From NCBI RefSeq assembly GCF_003013405.1, contig NZ_PXZL01000010.1:62001-126000 (forward strand): a stretch of 64,000 nt of DNA. The letters run 5' to 3'. This DNA is from Brevibacillus formosus. Its GTDB lineage: Bacteria; Bacillota; Bacilli; Brevibacillales; Brevibacillaceae. The notes under the pieces were generated by a model that saw nothing but the letters and a program-made list of their open reading frames with translations, was not told the DNA's origin and made no database searches. Shown piece by piece: positions 32,568-40,764 of this stretch (positions are counted from its first letter, which is position 1; each line of letters begins with the position of its first letter). The translations under genes were made by a program, and so were the position numbers.

Positions 32568-33668
32568 TTAGATGACAGGCGTCCATTCATCTCGATGTAT
32601 AACAGTACCGCTGTGTCGCGTTACGTTATCAGGGGAAAGAAAATCACTGAGCTGTGCTGCAGTAAATCTGCTGATACCGCGACCGATCAACGTACCCTCA
32701 CAGTAAACCTCGATAACCTCACCTTGCTCGAACATGCCGGATACATCGCGAACACCCGCCAAGAGCAAGCTTTTGCTGTTTTCCAAAATCGCTTCCGCTG
32801 CGCCGCTATCTACCGTTATTTTTCCGCGGGTAGGGGAATGAAGCGCAATCCATTGCTTGCGTGTAGGAACGCCGTTCGTTGCAGGCGCTTCTGGATGATA
32901 GTTGACGTAGGTCCCATTTCCGTTGCCAGTAAGGACTTCCAGCAAATCAGTGGGATTCGTCAATTTTCCGATAAAGCTGGGAATTCCTAATGATTGGGCG
33001 GTTTTTGCTGCGATCAGCTTGGAGCGCATACCGCCTGTTCCCAGTTGGGAAGCTCCGCCTGCGAGTGCCTCGATTTCGTCTGTCACACATTCGAGCCAAC
33101 CCATGTGTTTGGCATCAGCATGATAACGCGGGTCTTTGTCGTACAGGCCATTCGTATCAGTCAGGATCATGTACAAATCTGCATGGATGAGACCAGCGAC
33201 GAGTGCGCCAAGCATATCATTGTCTCCGAAGGTCAATTCCGCTACGGATACCGTGTCGTTTTCATTGATGATTGGCAAAATGTTTTTATCTAAAAGCAGT
33301 GACAATGTGGAGAATGCGTGCTGATACCGTTCCTTGTGAGAAAAGTCGCCGCGTGTGAGCAAAATTTGCGCCACGCTGAAGTTATGGGCGCCGAACATTT
33401 GCGTATAGGTTTGCATCAACAGACTTTGCCCGATGGCCGCCGCTGCTTGCTTGGCTGCCAAGGATCGCGGTCGCTGCTGATAGCCTAGACTTTGATAGCC
33501 GCTGGCCACAGCTCCCGAGGAGACTAAGACAACCTGATGACCCGCTTCGCGCAATTGACTGATAGCGGAGACGAGCAACGACATTTTCGCCGGATCAACA
33601 CCGCCCGTAGCTGCTGCAATCGAACTGCTCCCCACCTTTACTACCAAACGCAATTTACCTTTTTTCAT
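32568..33668 (-). CDS. proB: Glutamate 5-kinase
   Basis: 366 residues. First step of proline synthesis and the usual point of proline feedback. N-terminal amino-acid kinase domain (VVKVGSSSIA, VLVSSGAVASG, INENDTVS, TGGMRSKLIAA) and a C-terminal PUA domain (about 275-360). The start at 33668 has GGGGG 8 bases upstream; a TTG two codons earlier is too near it. A T-box leader lies directly upstream, so expression of the operon responds to uncharged tRNA. Confidence 0.97.
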   Translation of the reverse strand: MKKGKLRLVVKVGSSSIAAATGGVDPAKMSLLVSAISQLREAGHQVVLVSSGAVASGYQSLGYQQRPRSLAAKQAAAAIGQSLLMQTYTQMFGAHNFSVAQILLTRGDFSHKERYQHAFSTLSLLLDKNILPIINENDTVSVAELTFGDNDMLGALVAGLIHADLYMILTDTNGLYDKDPRYHADAKHMGWLECVTDEIEALAGGASQLGTGGMRSKLIAAKTAQSLGIPSFIGKLTNPTDLLEVLTGNGNGTYVNYHPEAPATNGVPTRKQWIALHSPTRGKITVDSGAAEAILENSKSLLLAGVRDVSGMFEQGEVIEVYCEGTLIGRGISRFTAAQLSDFLSPDNVTRHSGTVIHRDEWTPVI

Positions 33669-33691
33669 GCTCAAAACCCCCTTCTTGCATA

Positions 33692-33950
33692 CAAAAAAGC
33701 CCTCTCGTCTCTTTGATAAGGACGAAAGGGCTTGATAACCTCACGCGGTACCACCTTATTTGACGTTTTGGACTGAAGGCATACTTCAGCCAAGAAACGC
33801 CCGGCTCTCTTTCTTTGATAACAGGTGAAAGAAACCTGTCCAGGTCTTCCCTGGATGCTCTGGGGTGGGTTCAAACCGATTCAAGGACGAAATCTCTCAG
33901 CCGATGGATTTCGCTCTCTGGACCTGAAGGGCGGTTTTACTATTCCCCGT
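33692..33950 (-). ncRNA. T-box leader of proBAC
   Basis: The T-box sequence AAGGTGGTACCGCG is at 33757-33744 on the minus strand, followed by a terminator (AGCCCTTTCGTC / GACGAGAGGGCT with T run, 33733-33692). The upstream part has the stem I features, with the AGAGA bulge near 33918. A plausible specifier is CCC in GAACCCA near 33875, which would read tRNA-Pro, as expected for a proline operon. Uncharged tRNA-Pro would favour the antiterminator. Confidence 0.92.
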
Positions 33951-33983
33951 CATTGCCGCTCACTATGTGCTTATTAATTCACT

Positions 33984-34013
33984 ATTATTCGCTGGGACTG
34001 CCAGAAATGTCAA
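33984..34013 (-). promoter_or_regulatory. Promoter of the T-box/proBAC unit
   Basis: On the minus strand TTGACA (34013-34008), 18-bp spacer, AATAAT (33989-33984), just before the T-box and 6 bp after the stop of the lipoprotein gene. Confidence 0.65.
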
Positions 34014-34018
34014 GAGGC

Positions 34019-34636
34019 TTATTGAAATTGTTCATTCCCATAAGCGCCCAACCGTGATTTGATTTCGAACCGTTTGGTCTTTTGATCGCGCACGAGTCGG
34101 TAGCGCAGCGTGCGGTCAGAAGCAAAGGAGGAATCGGTTACATCCTCCACGGTCACACTGAGTTCTCCATTGCTTTTTTGAACAGTCGTGTTTCGTACCG
34201 AGATCAAAGTCGGATAATCGACGCGTGGGATTGCTACGTATACCTTATCCTTCACCAACTTGGTTGTCATGTTGTCGTACATGGCTTCTGCCAGTGGACG
34301 GCTCCAAAAACGACCGAAGTACCCCGTTATCTTGTCTTTGCTGTCGAAGCGCTTAGGCAATTCACGAAAGACGAGACCATCCTCAATCACAGATTTTCCC
34401 TTCGCATTGTCCGCAGCAGCGTAATAGACATTTTCCAGCTGATGCTCGGCTTGTTTCAAAAAGAGGACGACATCCATTTTGTTATCGCCGAGCTTTTGGA
34501 TGGCAGACTGCTTGGCAGGCTTACTCTGTGTTTTGGCCTTGGTTTTGGCCTGATCCTGCTTTACTTGCGTCATGCATCCTGTGACGAGCAAAGAGAGAGC
34601 GAGAATTAACATCCAATTTTTCCAGTTAACTTTCAT
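34019..34636 (-). CDS. Hypothetical lipoprotein
   Basis: About 205 residues. A lipobox LLVTGC sits after a short hydrophobic leader, followed by a Lys/Gln/Ala-rich linker and a globular domain from about residue 55. The start at 34636 has GAGG 6 bases upstream; longer readings lack it. Not confidently recognised. The C-terminal part (ITGYFGRFWSRPLAEAMYDN and YRLVRDQKTKRFEIKSRL) has a weak likeness to IseA-type DL-endopeptidase inhibitors or to accessory domains of extracytoplasmic lipoproteins. Divergent from the next gene. Confidence 0.8.
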   Translation of the reverse strand: MKVNWKNWMLILALSLLVTGCMTQVKQDQAKTKAKTQSKPAKQSAIQKLGDNKMDVVLFLKQAEHQLENVYYAAADNAKGKSVIEDGLVFRELPKRFDSKDKITGYFGRFWSRPLAEAMYDNMTTKLVKDKVYVAIPRVDYPTLISVRNTTVQKSNGELSVTVEDVTDSSFASDRTLRYRLVRDQKTKRFEIKSRLGAYGNEQFQ

Positions 34637-34788
34637 GGCGCACCTCACTTGGGAGCAATCGTTTAACGATAGCGTGTGTGTCAAAAAAGACAAATAGCCC
34701 AGTAAATATATGGATAGGGGTTGTCTGACTCTCGGATTATGTCTATCATGGAGAGAGTTGGACAGATCGAACGATTGAGGTGGAATAT

Positions 34789-35205
34789 ATGTTTGGGTTT
34801 GGCAAAAAAGCAAAAAAACCGGACGGTATTGATGTGTTGATTATCAAAACCGAGGAAGCGAAAAATCGCAACTTTTATCAAGTTGCTTTTCCGAGCGTGG
34901 TAGCAAATGATATTTTGTCCATGCTGCAAAAATTGGAGAAATCAAAAATGAACAAGCAAGAGTTCCTGGGGGAAATCGGCGGTTTCCGTATCGTTACCCA
35001 CTTGGAAGCCTTGACTGGTTTTGAAATTTTGGATGACGCGGATACAGAGGCACATCCGGTACAGATTCAAGATTTTGCCAACATGCTTCTGCGTCGTTTG
35101 GAAGCGCTGGAGGAAAGTGGAAAGTTTGACGAAAACGAAGATTTAGCATTCATGATGGGCGAATTGACAATGCTGCGTGATGGCAGCTTTGTACCACAAA
35201 ACTAA
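34789..35205 (+). CDS. Hypothetical cytosolic protein (138 aa)
   Basis: Not recognised. Soluble; N-terminal FGFGKKAKKP followed by a mixed alpha/beta domain, with an acidic C-terminal half. GAGG lies 8 bases before the ATG at 34789. Its terminator hairpin (35211-35243) overlaps the start of the next gene. Divergent from the lipoprotein gene with a 152-bp gap. Confidence 0.75.
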   Translation: MFGFGKKAKKPDGIDVLIIKTEEAKNRNFYQVAFPSVVANDILSMLQKLEKSKMNKQEFLGEIGGFRIVTHLEALTGFEILDDADTEAHPVQIQDFANMLLRRLEALEESGKFDENEDLAFMMGELTMLRDGSFVPQN

Positions 35206-35210
35206 TTATG

Positions 35211-35243
35211 AGAGCCGTTGGGGTAACCGATGGCTCTTTTTTT
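35211..35243 (+). terminator. Terminator spanning the next gene's start codon
   Basis: AGAGCC (35211-35216) and GGCTCT (35232-35237) with a seven-T run. The 3' arm covers codons 1-3 of the small membrane gene at 35230. Confidence 0.7.
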
Positions 35244-35424
35244 ATTTCTGCTGGTCATAGGCCTTATGGCAGGAGGCCTAGTCGTCCTCGCCAGTTTTTC
35301 GCTAGGGACATTCTTGTTAGGGATCGCTCTTGGGATTATCGTCCTGTTCACTCTCATTAACATTTTCATATATCGGCTGCTTGCGACCAGGGGACCAGGC
35401 TGGTTAGAGCAGATTGAAGGATAG
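35230..35424 (+). CDS. Small two-helix membrane protein (64 aa)
   Basis: Two hydrophobic helices (about 2-22 and 25-48) with a Gly-rich turn, then a short tail GPGWLEQIEG. The ribosome site is only GGGG, and the start lies inside a terminator stem. A terminator also follows 29 bp after the stop, which supports a real transcript. Not recognised. Confidence 0.5.
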   Translation: MALFLFLLVIGLMAGGLVVLASFSLGTFLLGIALGIIVLFTLINIFIYRLLATRGPGWLEQIEG

Positions 35425-35452
35425 TCATCGCATAGAAGAAAAGGATATAATT

Positions 35453-35482
35453 GGGCCGCTCATACAAAGTGCGGCTCTTTTT
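35453..35482 (+). terminator. Terminator after the small membrane gene
   Basis: GGGCCGC / GCGGCTC stem (one G-T pair) with a five-T run. Confidence 0.7.
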
Positions 35483-35653
35483 CATTTCTTCTGAAAAAGT
35501 ATAACGAAGTTCCGGTTTCCTCCCGATACAAGAAAGAGAGAGATCAGACCCAGGAAAATAGACCAATATGGCAGGAATGGATGCTACTGGGGACGAATTC
35601 CAAAAAAAGGGAGTAAGGAAACGATCATGAAAAGAAAGGAGTTATCGTAAGTC

Positions 35654-36775
35654 ATGGTAAAGCGTTTTGCTATCGTTTTTCTCTTGGCACTGCTAGTGGT
35701 GCAAAGCGTTTTTTCAGGGAGTGCGAATGCGGCTGCGCCTGGTATGTACACGGATATACAGGGACATTGGGCAAGTGAGCAGATCGACAAAATGGCGGAT
35801 CTGGGCATCGTAAAGAGAAAGGGATATCAGCCTTTTTACCCAAACAAGCCGATTACTCGAGGCGAAGCTCTGGTTATGCTGAATCGCGTATTTGAGACGG
35901 TATACGGACCGATAGAAAAGCCAGAACGCAAGCCAAACCTGGATCATCGCTATCTACTTCGGGGGGAAGTAGATCAACTGCTGAGCAATTTAAAGACCAT
36001 GATGAAAATCGAAACGGATGATCTGGGCAAGTTTGATCCAGGAGACCGGATGCTGTACTATCTATATTTGGCTGAAACCGGGCAGTTGATGAAAAAACAA
36101 GAAAAGGAAAATCCGGACTGGTGGATGTCCAGTGCCGGGATGCAATGGCCATTGACGAGAGAAGAGGCCAGCTTGATCTTGTTTCATATGATGGCACCAC
36201 AAAAATTCCGTACGGCCAATATTAAACCACAGGATACAGTCTCTTTCTTTAACAGCTATTATGAATGGAAGCGCGACCGATTCTATCGGGATACATATTC
36301 ACCATACCCACTGGCGATCCGGGAATTCAATCTGTTTCTCACAGATAAGACCTTTTCTCCAAACAAGATCCTGACGCGTGCGGAATACATCGTTGTGATG
36401 GATCGACTGATTGATTATTACCGGATGGATGTAGCTTCGCAGTTCCGAGGTTCACCTGCGAATCAGAAGCACATCGCGCAGGTGTATTTACGAGCGGCGA
36501 ATTTGGCGTACGAAACCAAAAACCAGAAGCAGCTGTCTGCACTCTTTACAGACGATGCGATAAAAAGCATGGCAAAGCTGGAGCAAGTGCCTACGTACAA
36601 CGGACCGGTACAAGTATCGGTCAAGGCAGACGAAAACAATTCGAAAGCTCTCTGGGTGATTGCTCATTATATAGACCCGAAAAACGGCGACTTCCAGATT
36701 GAATACCGATTGGAAGAAGACGCGTCCAACGCTTACGGACGCAAGATCACAACGCTAATTTACTCGGAAAAGTAG
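35654..36775 (+). CDS. S-layer homology (SLH) domain protein
   Basis: 373 residues: a signal peptide (about 1-26, ending SANA), then an SLH repeat (about 33-75: YTDIQGHWASEQIDKMADLG, PFYPNKPITRGEALVMLNRV). Two weaker SLH-like segments follow around 115-180 and 210-255 (LTREEASLILFHM, LTRAEYIVVMDRL). The C-terminal domain (about 270-373) is unrecognised and resembles small secreted ligand-binding folds. SLH domains attach proteins to wall polysaccharides. AAAGGAG is about 12 bases before the ATG. Single-gene unit. Confidence 0.88.
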   Translation: MVKRFAIVFLLALLVVQSVFSGSANAAAPGMYTDIQGHWASEQIDKMADLGIVKRKGYQPFYPNKPITRGEALVMLNRVFETVYGPIEKPERKPNLDHRYLLRGEVDQLLSNLKTMMKIETDDLGKFDPGDRMLYYLYLAETGQLMKKQEKENPDWWMSSAGMQWPLTREEASLILFHMMAPQKFRTANIKPQDTVSFFNSYYEWKRDRFYRDTYSPYPLAIREFNLFLTDKTFSPNKILTRAEYIVVMDRLIDYYRMDVASQFRGSPANQKHIAQVYLRAANLAYETKNQKQLSALFTDDAIKSMAKLEQVPTYNGPVQVSVKADENNSKALWVIAHYIDPKNGDFQIEYRLEEDASNAYGRKITTLIYSEK

Positions 36776-36778
36776 CAC

Positions 36779-36816
36779 AGAAAAGAGGACACTGGACAAC
36801 AAAGTGCCTCTTTTCT
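36779..36816 (+). terminator. Terminator of the SLH gene
   Basis: GAAAAGAGGACAC / GTGCCTCTTTTC stem, T-rich 3' side. Confidence 0.8.
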
Positions 36817-36836
36817 ATTCTTTCGTGAAGTGACGA

Positions 36837-36865
36837 TTGCAACTGACAGAATTTTCGATTACAAT
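36837..36865 (+). promoter_or_regulatory. Candidate fadNAE promoter
   Basis: TTGCAA (36837-36842), 17-bp spacer, TACAAT (36860-36865). It is about 270 bp before fadN; the rest of the 358-bp gap holds the FadR box and no gene. Confidence 0.5.
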
Positions 36866-36957
36866 AAAAATGAACGGTGATTCAGTTGGTGGGAGCGTAG
36901 CATCTCCGGGCGTGTAAAACAGCCAAAACGTGGGATGTCATTTTTTAACCCACATAC

Positions 36958-36975
36958 TGAATGAGCATTCATTCA
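36958..36975. promoter_or_regulatory. FadR-type operator
   Basis: TGAATGA-GCAT-TCATTCA, a perfect palindrome in both arms. It matches the Bacillus subtilis FadR box (TGAATGANTANTCATTCA) apart from the second central base. FadR (TetR family) represses fad genes and is released by long-chain acyl-CoA. Confidence 0.85.
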
Positions 36976-37133
36976 ACGCAAGACATGTGCTGATGTACAC
37001 AGGAATATCTATGGAGAAAGTAGAAGTTTTAAAAATGCACTTCTAGTCTGAATATTAGGTATTCACTGTTACGCGGCCATTCTTTTGACCATGAATATGC
37101 CATGACTAGGTTTTTAAAAAGGAGGATTTGGAG

Positions 37134-39542
37134 ATGGAACGCAAAATTCGCAAGGCGGCAGTTCTCGGTTCGGGCGTCATGGGCGCCGGGATCGCAGCAC
37201 ATCTAGCCAACGTCGGTATTCCCACTTATTTACTGGACATCGTGCCGCGTGAATTGACAGAAGATGAGAGTAAAAGAGGACTTTCTTTGTCTGATAGCGT
37301 GGTGAAAAACCGGATAGCACAAGCGGGCCGTGACCGACTTTTGAAGGAGAAGCCGGCGCCGCTCTACGATAAAAAGAACATCGAACTAATTACAGTTGGT
37401 AACTTCGAGGACCATCTGGCTTGCTTGAGCGAGGTCGATTGGATTATTGAGGTGGTTGTCGAGAACATCGAGGTGAAGAAAAGCGTCTTCGCTATGGTAG
37501 AAGCGCATCGCAAGCCAGGAACCATCGTGTCTTCCAATACGTCTGGGGTTTCGATCAACGAAATGGCAGAGGGACGCTCTGATGACTTCCGCAAGCATTT
37601 CCTCGGCACGCACTTTTTTAACCCACCGCGTTACTTGAAACTGTTGGAGCTGATCCCAGGTATTGATACAGACCCCCAAGTCATCTCTTTCATGAAGCAT
37701 TTTGGTGAGCATGTGCTCGGAAAAGGAATGGTCGTTTGCAAGGATACACCTAACTTCATCGCCAATCGCATCGGTACATATGGATTGCAGGTGTCGATCC
37801 ACGAAATGGTGCGACTGAGGCTTGGGGTAGATGAGGTAGATGCGTTGACAGGACCGGTCATCGGCCGTCCGAAGAGTGCGACGTTCCGCACACTCGATGT
37901 CGTCGGATTGGATACGTACGTGCATGTGGCGGGTAACGTCAGGAACAAAAGCACGGATGAGCAGGAGCGTTCAGTTTTTGAAGTGCCGGAGTTCGTTCTG
38001 CAAATGGTGGAGAAAAGATGGATCGGGCAAAAAGCTGGTCAAGGCTTTTTCAAGCAGGTGAAGACGGAGAAAGGCAAAGAGATTTTGGCACTGTCGGTTG
38101 ACACGCTGGAATACCGTCCAAGTGTGAGGCCGAAGTTCCCTTCCCTCGAAACAGCCAAAACAGCCAAGACTTTGCCTGAGAAGTTGAGAGCGCTCGCGTA
38201 CGGCAAGGACAAGGGCAGTGAGTTTGTCTGGAGCGTCTTCAAAAAGGTACTGTTGTACTCTGCGGAAAAGGCTTATGAGATCGCTGACGATATCGTCTCT
38301 GTTGATCAAGCCATGAAGTGGGGCTTCGGCTGGGAGATGGGGCCATTCGAAACATGGGATGCCATCGGTCTCGAAAAGTCGGTGGCAAGAATGCGTGAAG
38401 AAAACGAGAAGATTCCGGCACTTGTCGAGGAACTGCTCGCGAGCGGGAAAACCTCCTTTTATCAAAAAGAGCAAGGGAAGCGCAGCGTATTTTCCATCGG
38501 AGGCACATACAAAGACATCGAAGAGAGCAAGGAAAACATCAACTTGGCAGCCCTTAAGGAACAAGGCAAGCTGATCAAGAAAAATGCGGGTGCCGCCTTG
38601 ATCGATTTGGGCGATGGAGTCGCATGTCTGGAATTCACCTCCCCGCACAATGCACTCGGGATGGATGTCTTGCACATGGCAAGTCAGGCCGCAGAGGAAG
38701 TGCAGAAGAACTTCGCCGGTCTGGTCATCGGTAATCAAGGCAAAAACTTCTGCGTCGGGATGAATCTCGCAATGGCGTTGATGGAAGCACAGGATGAGAA
38801 CTGGCTGGAGCTCGACATGCTCGTCACCAATTTCCACAAAACCGCACGGGCACTGCGCTACATGCATCGTCCTGTCGTGGCGGCACCGTTCGGCATGACA
38901 CTTGGCGGCGGTGTCGAGGTGGTCTATCTCGCGGATCGCGTGCAGGTATCGGCAGAGACGTACCTCGGACTGGTAGAGGTGGGAGTAGGACTTCTGCCAG
39001 GTGGCGGAGGAACGAAGGAGATGCTGTTCCGAGCAATGGAAAACGTTCCAGTGGGAGGCAGCATGCCAGTCGATCCGTTCCCGTTCGTGGCGAAGGCGTT
39101 TGAAGCCATTGCCATGGCGAAGGTATCTACAAGTGGCCAGGAAGCCATCAATCTCGGGTACCTGCGGCCAACTGACCGCATCAGCGTGAATGCTGATCAT
39201 TTGTTATACGATGCGAAGCAGCTGGTGCTTTCGATGGATAAAGAGGGATACACGCCGCCAGCGCCACGTAAAATTCGCGTGATCGGCGAAACGGGTTATA
39301 CGAGCCTGCGCCAAAATATTTATGCCATGAAGAAGAGTGGATATATTTCCGAGCATGATGAGCTGATCGCAAGCAAAGTTGCCTATGTCATGTCCGGTGG
39401 TAACGTGCCAGCGGGTACAGAAGTGACAGAGAGCTACATTTTGGAGCTGGAAAAGCAAGCGTTCCTCGAACTGATCAAGACACCGAAAAGCCAGCAACGG
39501 ATGCAGCACATGCTGACCAAAAACAAGCCTTTGCGTAACTAG
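37134..39542 (+). CDS. fadN: 3-hydroxyacyl-CoA dehydrogenase / enoyl-CoA hydratase
   Basis: 802 residues. N-terminal NAD-binding dehydrogenase domain (GSGVMGAGIAAHLAN at the start; GTHFFNPP, the HAD signature, near 160) followed by a C-terminal enoyl-CoA hydratase-like domain (about 490-720, GKNFCVGMNL and GMTLGGGVEV). This is the Bacillus FadN order, opposite to E. coli FadB. It carries out the hydration and oxidation steps of beta-oxidation. The ATG at 37134 has AAGGAGG 8 bases upstream. First gene of fadN-fadA-fadE. Confidence 0.96.
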   Translation: MERKIRKAAVLGSGVMGAGIAAHLANVGIPTYLLDIVPRELTEDESKRGLSLSDSVVKNRIAQAGRDRLLKEKPAPLYDKKNIELITVGNFEDHLACLSEVDWIIEVVVENIEVKKSVFAMVEAHRKPGTIVSSNTSGVSINEMAEGRSDDFRKHFLGTHFFNPPRYLKLLELIPGIDTDPQVISFMKHFGEHVLGKGMVVCKDTPNFIANRIGTYGLQVSIHEMVRLRLGVDEVDALTGPVIGRPKSATFRTLDVVGLDTYVHVAGNVRNKSTDEQERSVFEVPEFVLQMVEKRWIGQKAGQGFFKQVKTEKGKEILALSVDTLEYRPSVRPKFPSLETAKTAKTLPEKLRALAYGKDKGSEFVWSVFKKVLLYSAEKAYEIADDIVSVDQAMKWGFGWEMGPFETWDAIGLEKSVARMREENEKIPALVEELLASGKTSFYQKEQGKRSVFSIGGTYKDIEESKENINLAALKEQGKLIKKNAGAALIDLGDGVACLEFTSPHNALGMDVLHMASQAAEEVQKNFAGLVIGNQGKNFCVGMNLAMALMEAQDENWLELDMLVTNFHKTARALRYMHRPVVAAPFGMTLGGGVEVVYLADRVQVSAETYLGLVEVGVGLLPGGGGTKEMLFRAMENVPVGGSMPVDPFPFVAKAFEAIAMAKVSTSGQEAINLGYLRPTDRISVNADHLLYDAKQLVLSMDKEGYTPPAPRKIRVIGETGYTSLRQNIYAMKKSGYISEHDELIASKVAYVMSGGNVPAGTEVTESYILELEKQAFLELIKTPKSQQRMQHMLTKNKPLRN

Positions 39543-39560
39543 GGAGAGGGAGGGATAACG

Positions 39561-40739
39561 ATGAGAGAAGCAGTTATTGTCGCGGGCGCCCGCACCGCTA
39601 TCGGTAAATCGAAAAAAGGAAGCCTCAAGGATTTTCACCCAGTCGATATGGGAGCCGCAGTTGTAAGCGACCTGTTGCGCCGCGTGCCACAGCTCGATCC
39701 GGCTGATATCGAGGATATCATCATGGGGACGGCTGTACCGGAAGCTGAGCAAGGCATGAATATGGCTCGCTTAATCGGACTGCGTGCCGGATTGCCGACA
39801 AATGTATCGGGAATCACGATCAATCGCTTTTGCTCCTCTGGTTTGCAGACGATTGCTTACGCTGCTCAGCAGATCATGGTCGGTAGCTCCGATGTGGTTG
39901 TCGCTGGCGGGGTGGAGAGCATGAGTCTGGTGCCGATGCTCGGTCACAAAATCGCACTCAATCCAACTCTCGTAGAAACGAAGCCGGAAGCGTACATGAG
40001 CATGGGCCATACCGCTGAAGAAGTGGCGAAGAGATACAACATTTCCCGTAAGGATCAGGATGCTTTTGCACTTCGCAGCCATCAGCGTGCGACGGCTGCG
40101 ATTGCCGCGGGGAAATTTCAGGATGAAATCGTACCTTTGACAGTCAAGCAGCATTTTGTGGATGACGCTGGCAAGCTTCACGTTCAGGAACGTGTTTTCG
40201 ACACGGATGAAGGAGCGCGTCCAGACACGACGATGGAGGCACTCGCCAAGCTCAGACCGGTCTTTCATGTGCAAGGCAGCGTAACGGCAGGAAACTCCTC
40301 GCAAACGAGTGACGGTGCGGCAGCCGTTATCGTGATGTCAGCCGAAAAAGCAGCCGAGCTGGGTGTCGAGCCGATTGCCAAGTTCCGTTCTTTTACGGTT
40401 GGCGGCGTAGATCCTGATGTCATGGGGATTGGTCCAGTTGTTGCGATTCCAAAAGCATTGAAGCTGGCGGGAATCAGCTTGGAGGATGTCGATCTGTTTG
40501 AGTTAAACGAAGCGTTCGCTTCTCAGTCGATTGCCGTGATTCGTGAGCTGGGACTCGATCCTGAAAAGGTCAATGTAAATGGTGGGGCAATCGCTTTAGG
40601 GCATCCACTCGGTTGCAGTGGTGCCAAGCTGACCGTCCAGCTATTGAACGAAATGAAGCGCAGAGGCGGCAAATACGGAGTCGTTACGATGTGTATCGGC
40701 GGGGGAATGGGAGCCGCTGGCGTTTTTGAAATGATTTAA
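39561..40739 (+). CDS. fadA: Acetyl-CoA acyltransferase (thiolase)
   Basis: 392 residues. Thiolytic cleavage step of beta-oxidation. Active-site Cys91 ([10 protein letters not shown]), His in [11 protein letters not shown] and the second Cys in CIGGGMGAA are all present. It is 18 bp after fadN and 25 bp before fadE, matching the Bacillus fadNAE operon. Confidence 0.96.
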   Translation: MREAVIVAGARTAIGKSKKGSLKDFHPVDMGAAVVSDLLRRVPQLDPADIEDIIMGTAVPEAEQGMNMARLIGLRAGLPTNVSGITINRFCSSGLQTIAYAAQQIMVGSSDVVVAGGVESMSLVPMLGHKIALNPTLVETKPEAYMSMGHTAEEVAKRYNISRKDQDAFALRSHQRATAAIAAGKFQDEIVPLTVKQHFVDDAGKLHVQERVFDTDEGARPDTTMEALAKLRPVFHVQGSVTAGNSSQTSDGAAAVIVMSAEKAAELGVEPIAKFRSFTVGGVDPDVMGIGPVVAIPKALKLAGISLEDVDLFELNEAFASQSIAVIRELGLDPEKVNVNGGAIALGHPLGCSGAKLTVQLLNEMKRRGGKYGVVTMCIGGGMGAAGVFEMI

Positions 40740-40764
40740 TTTTAAAATAAGGAGAGGGATAGTA

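Noticed and set aside
37971-39200. Long (409-codon) open frame antisense to fadN
   Set aside because: The opposite strand is the conserved fadN gene. The antisense product is rich in Cys and His with no recognisable domain, typical of a shadow of a GC-rich gene.
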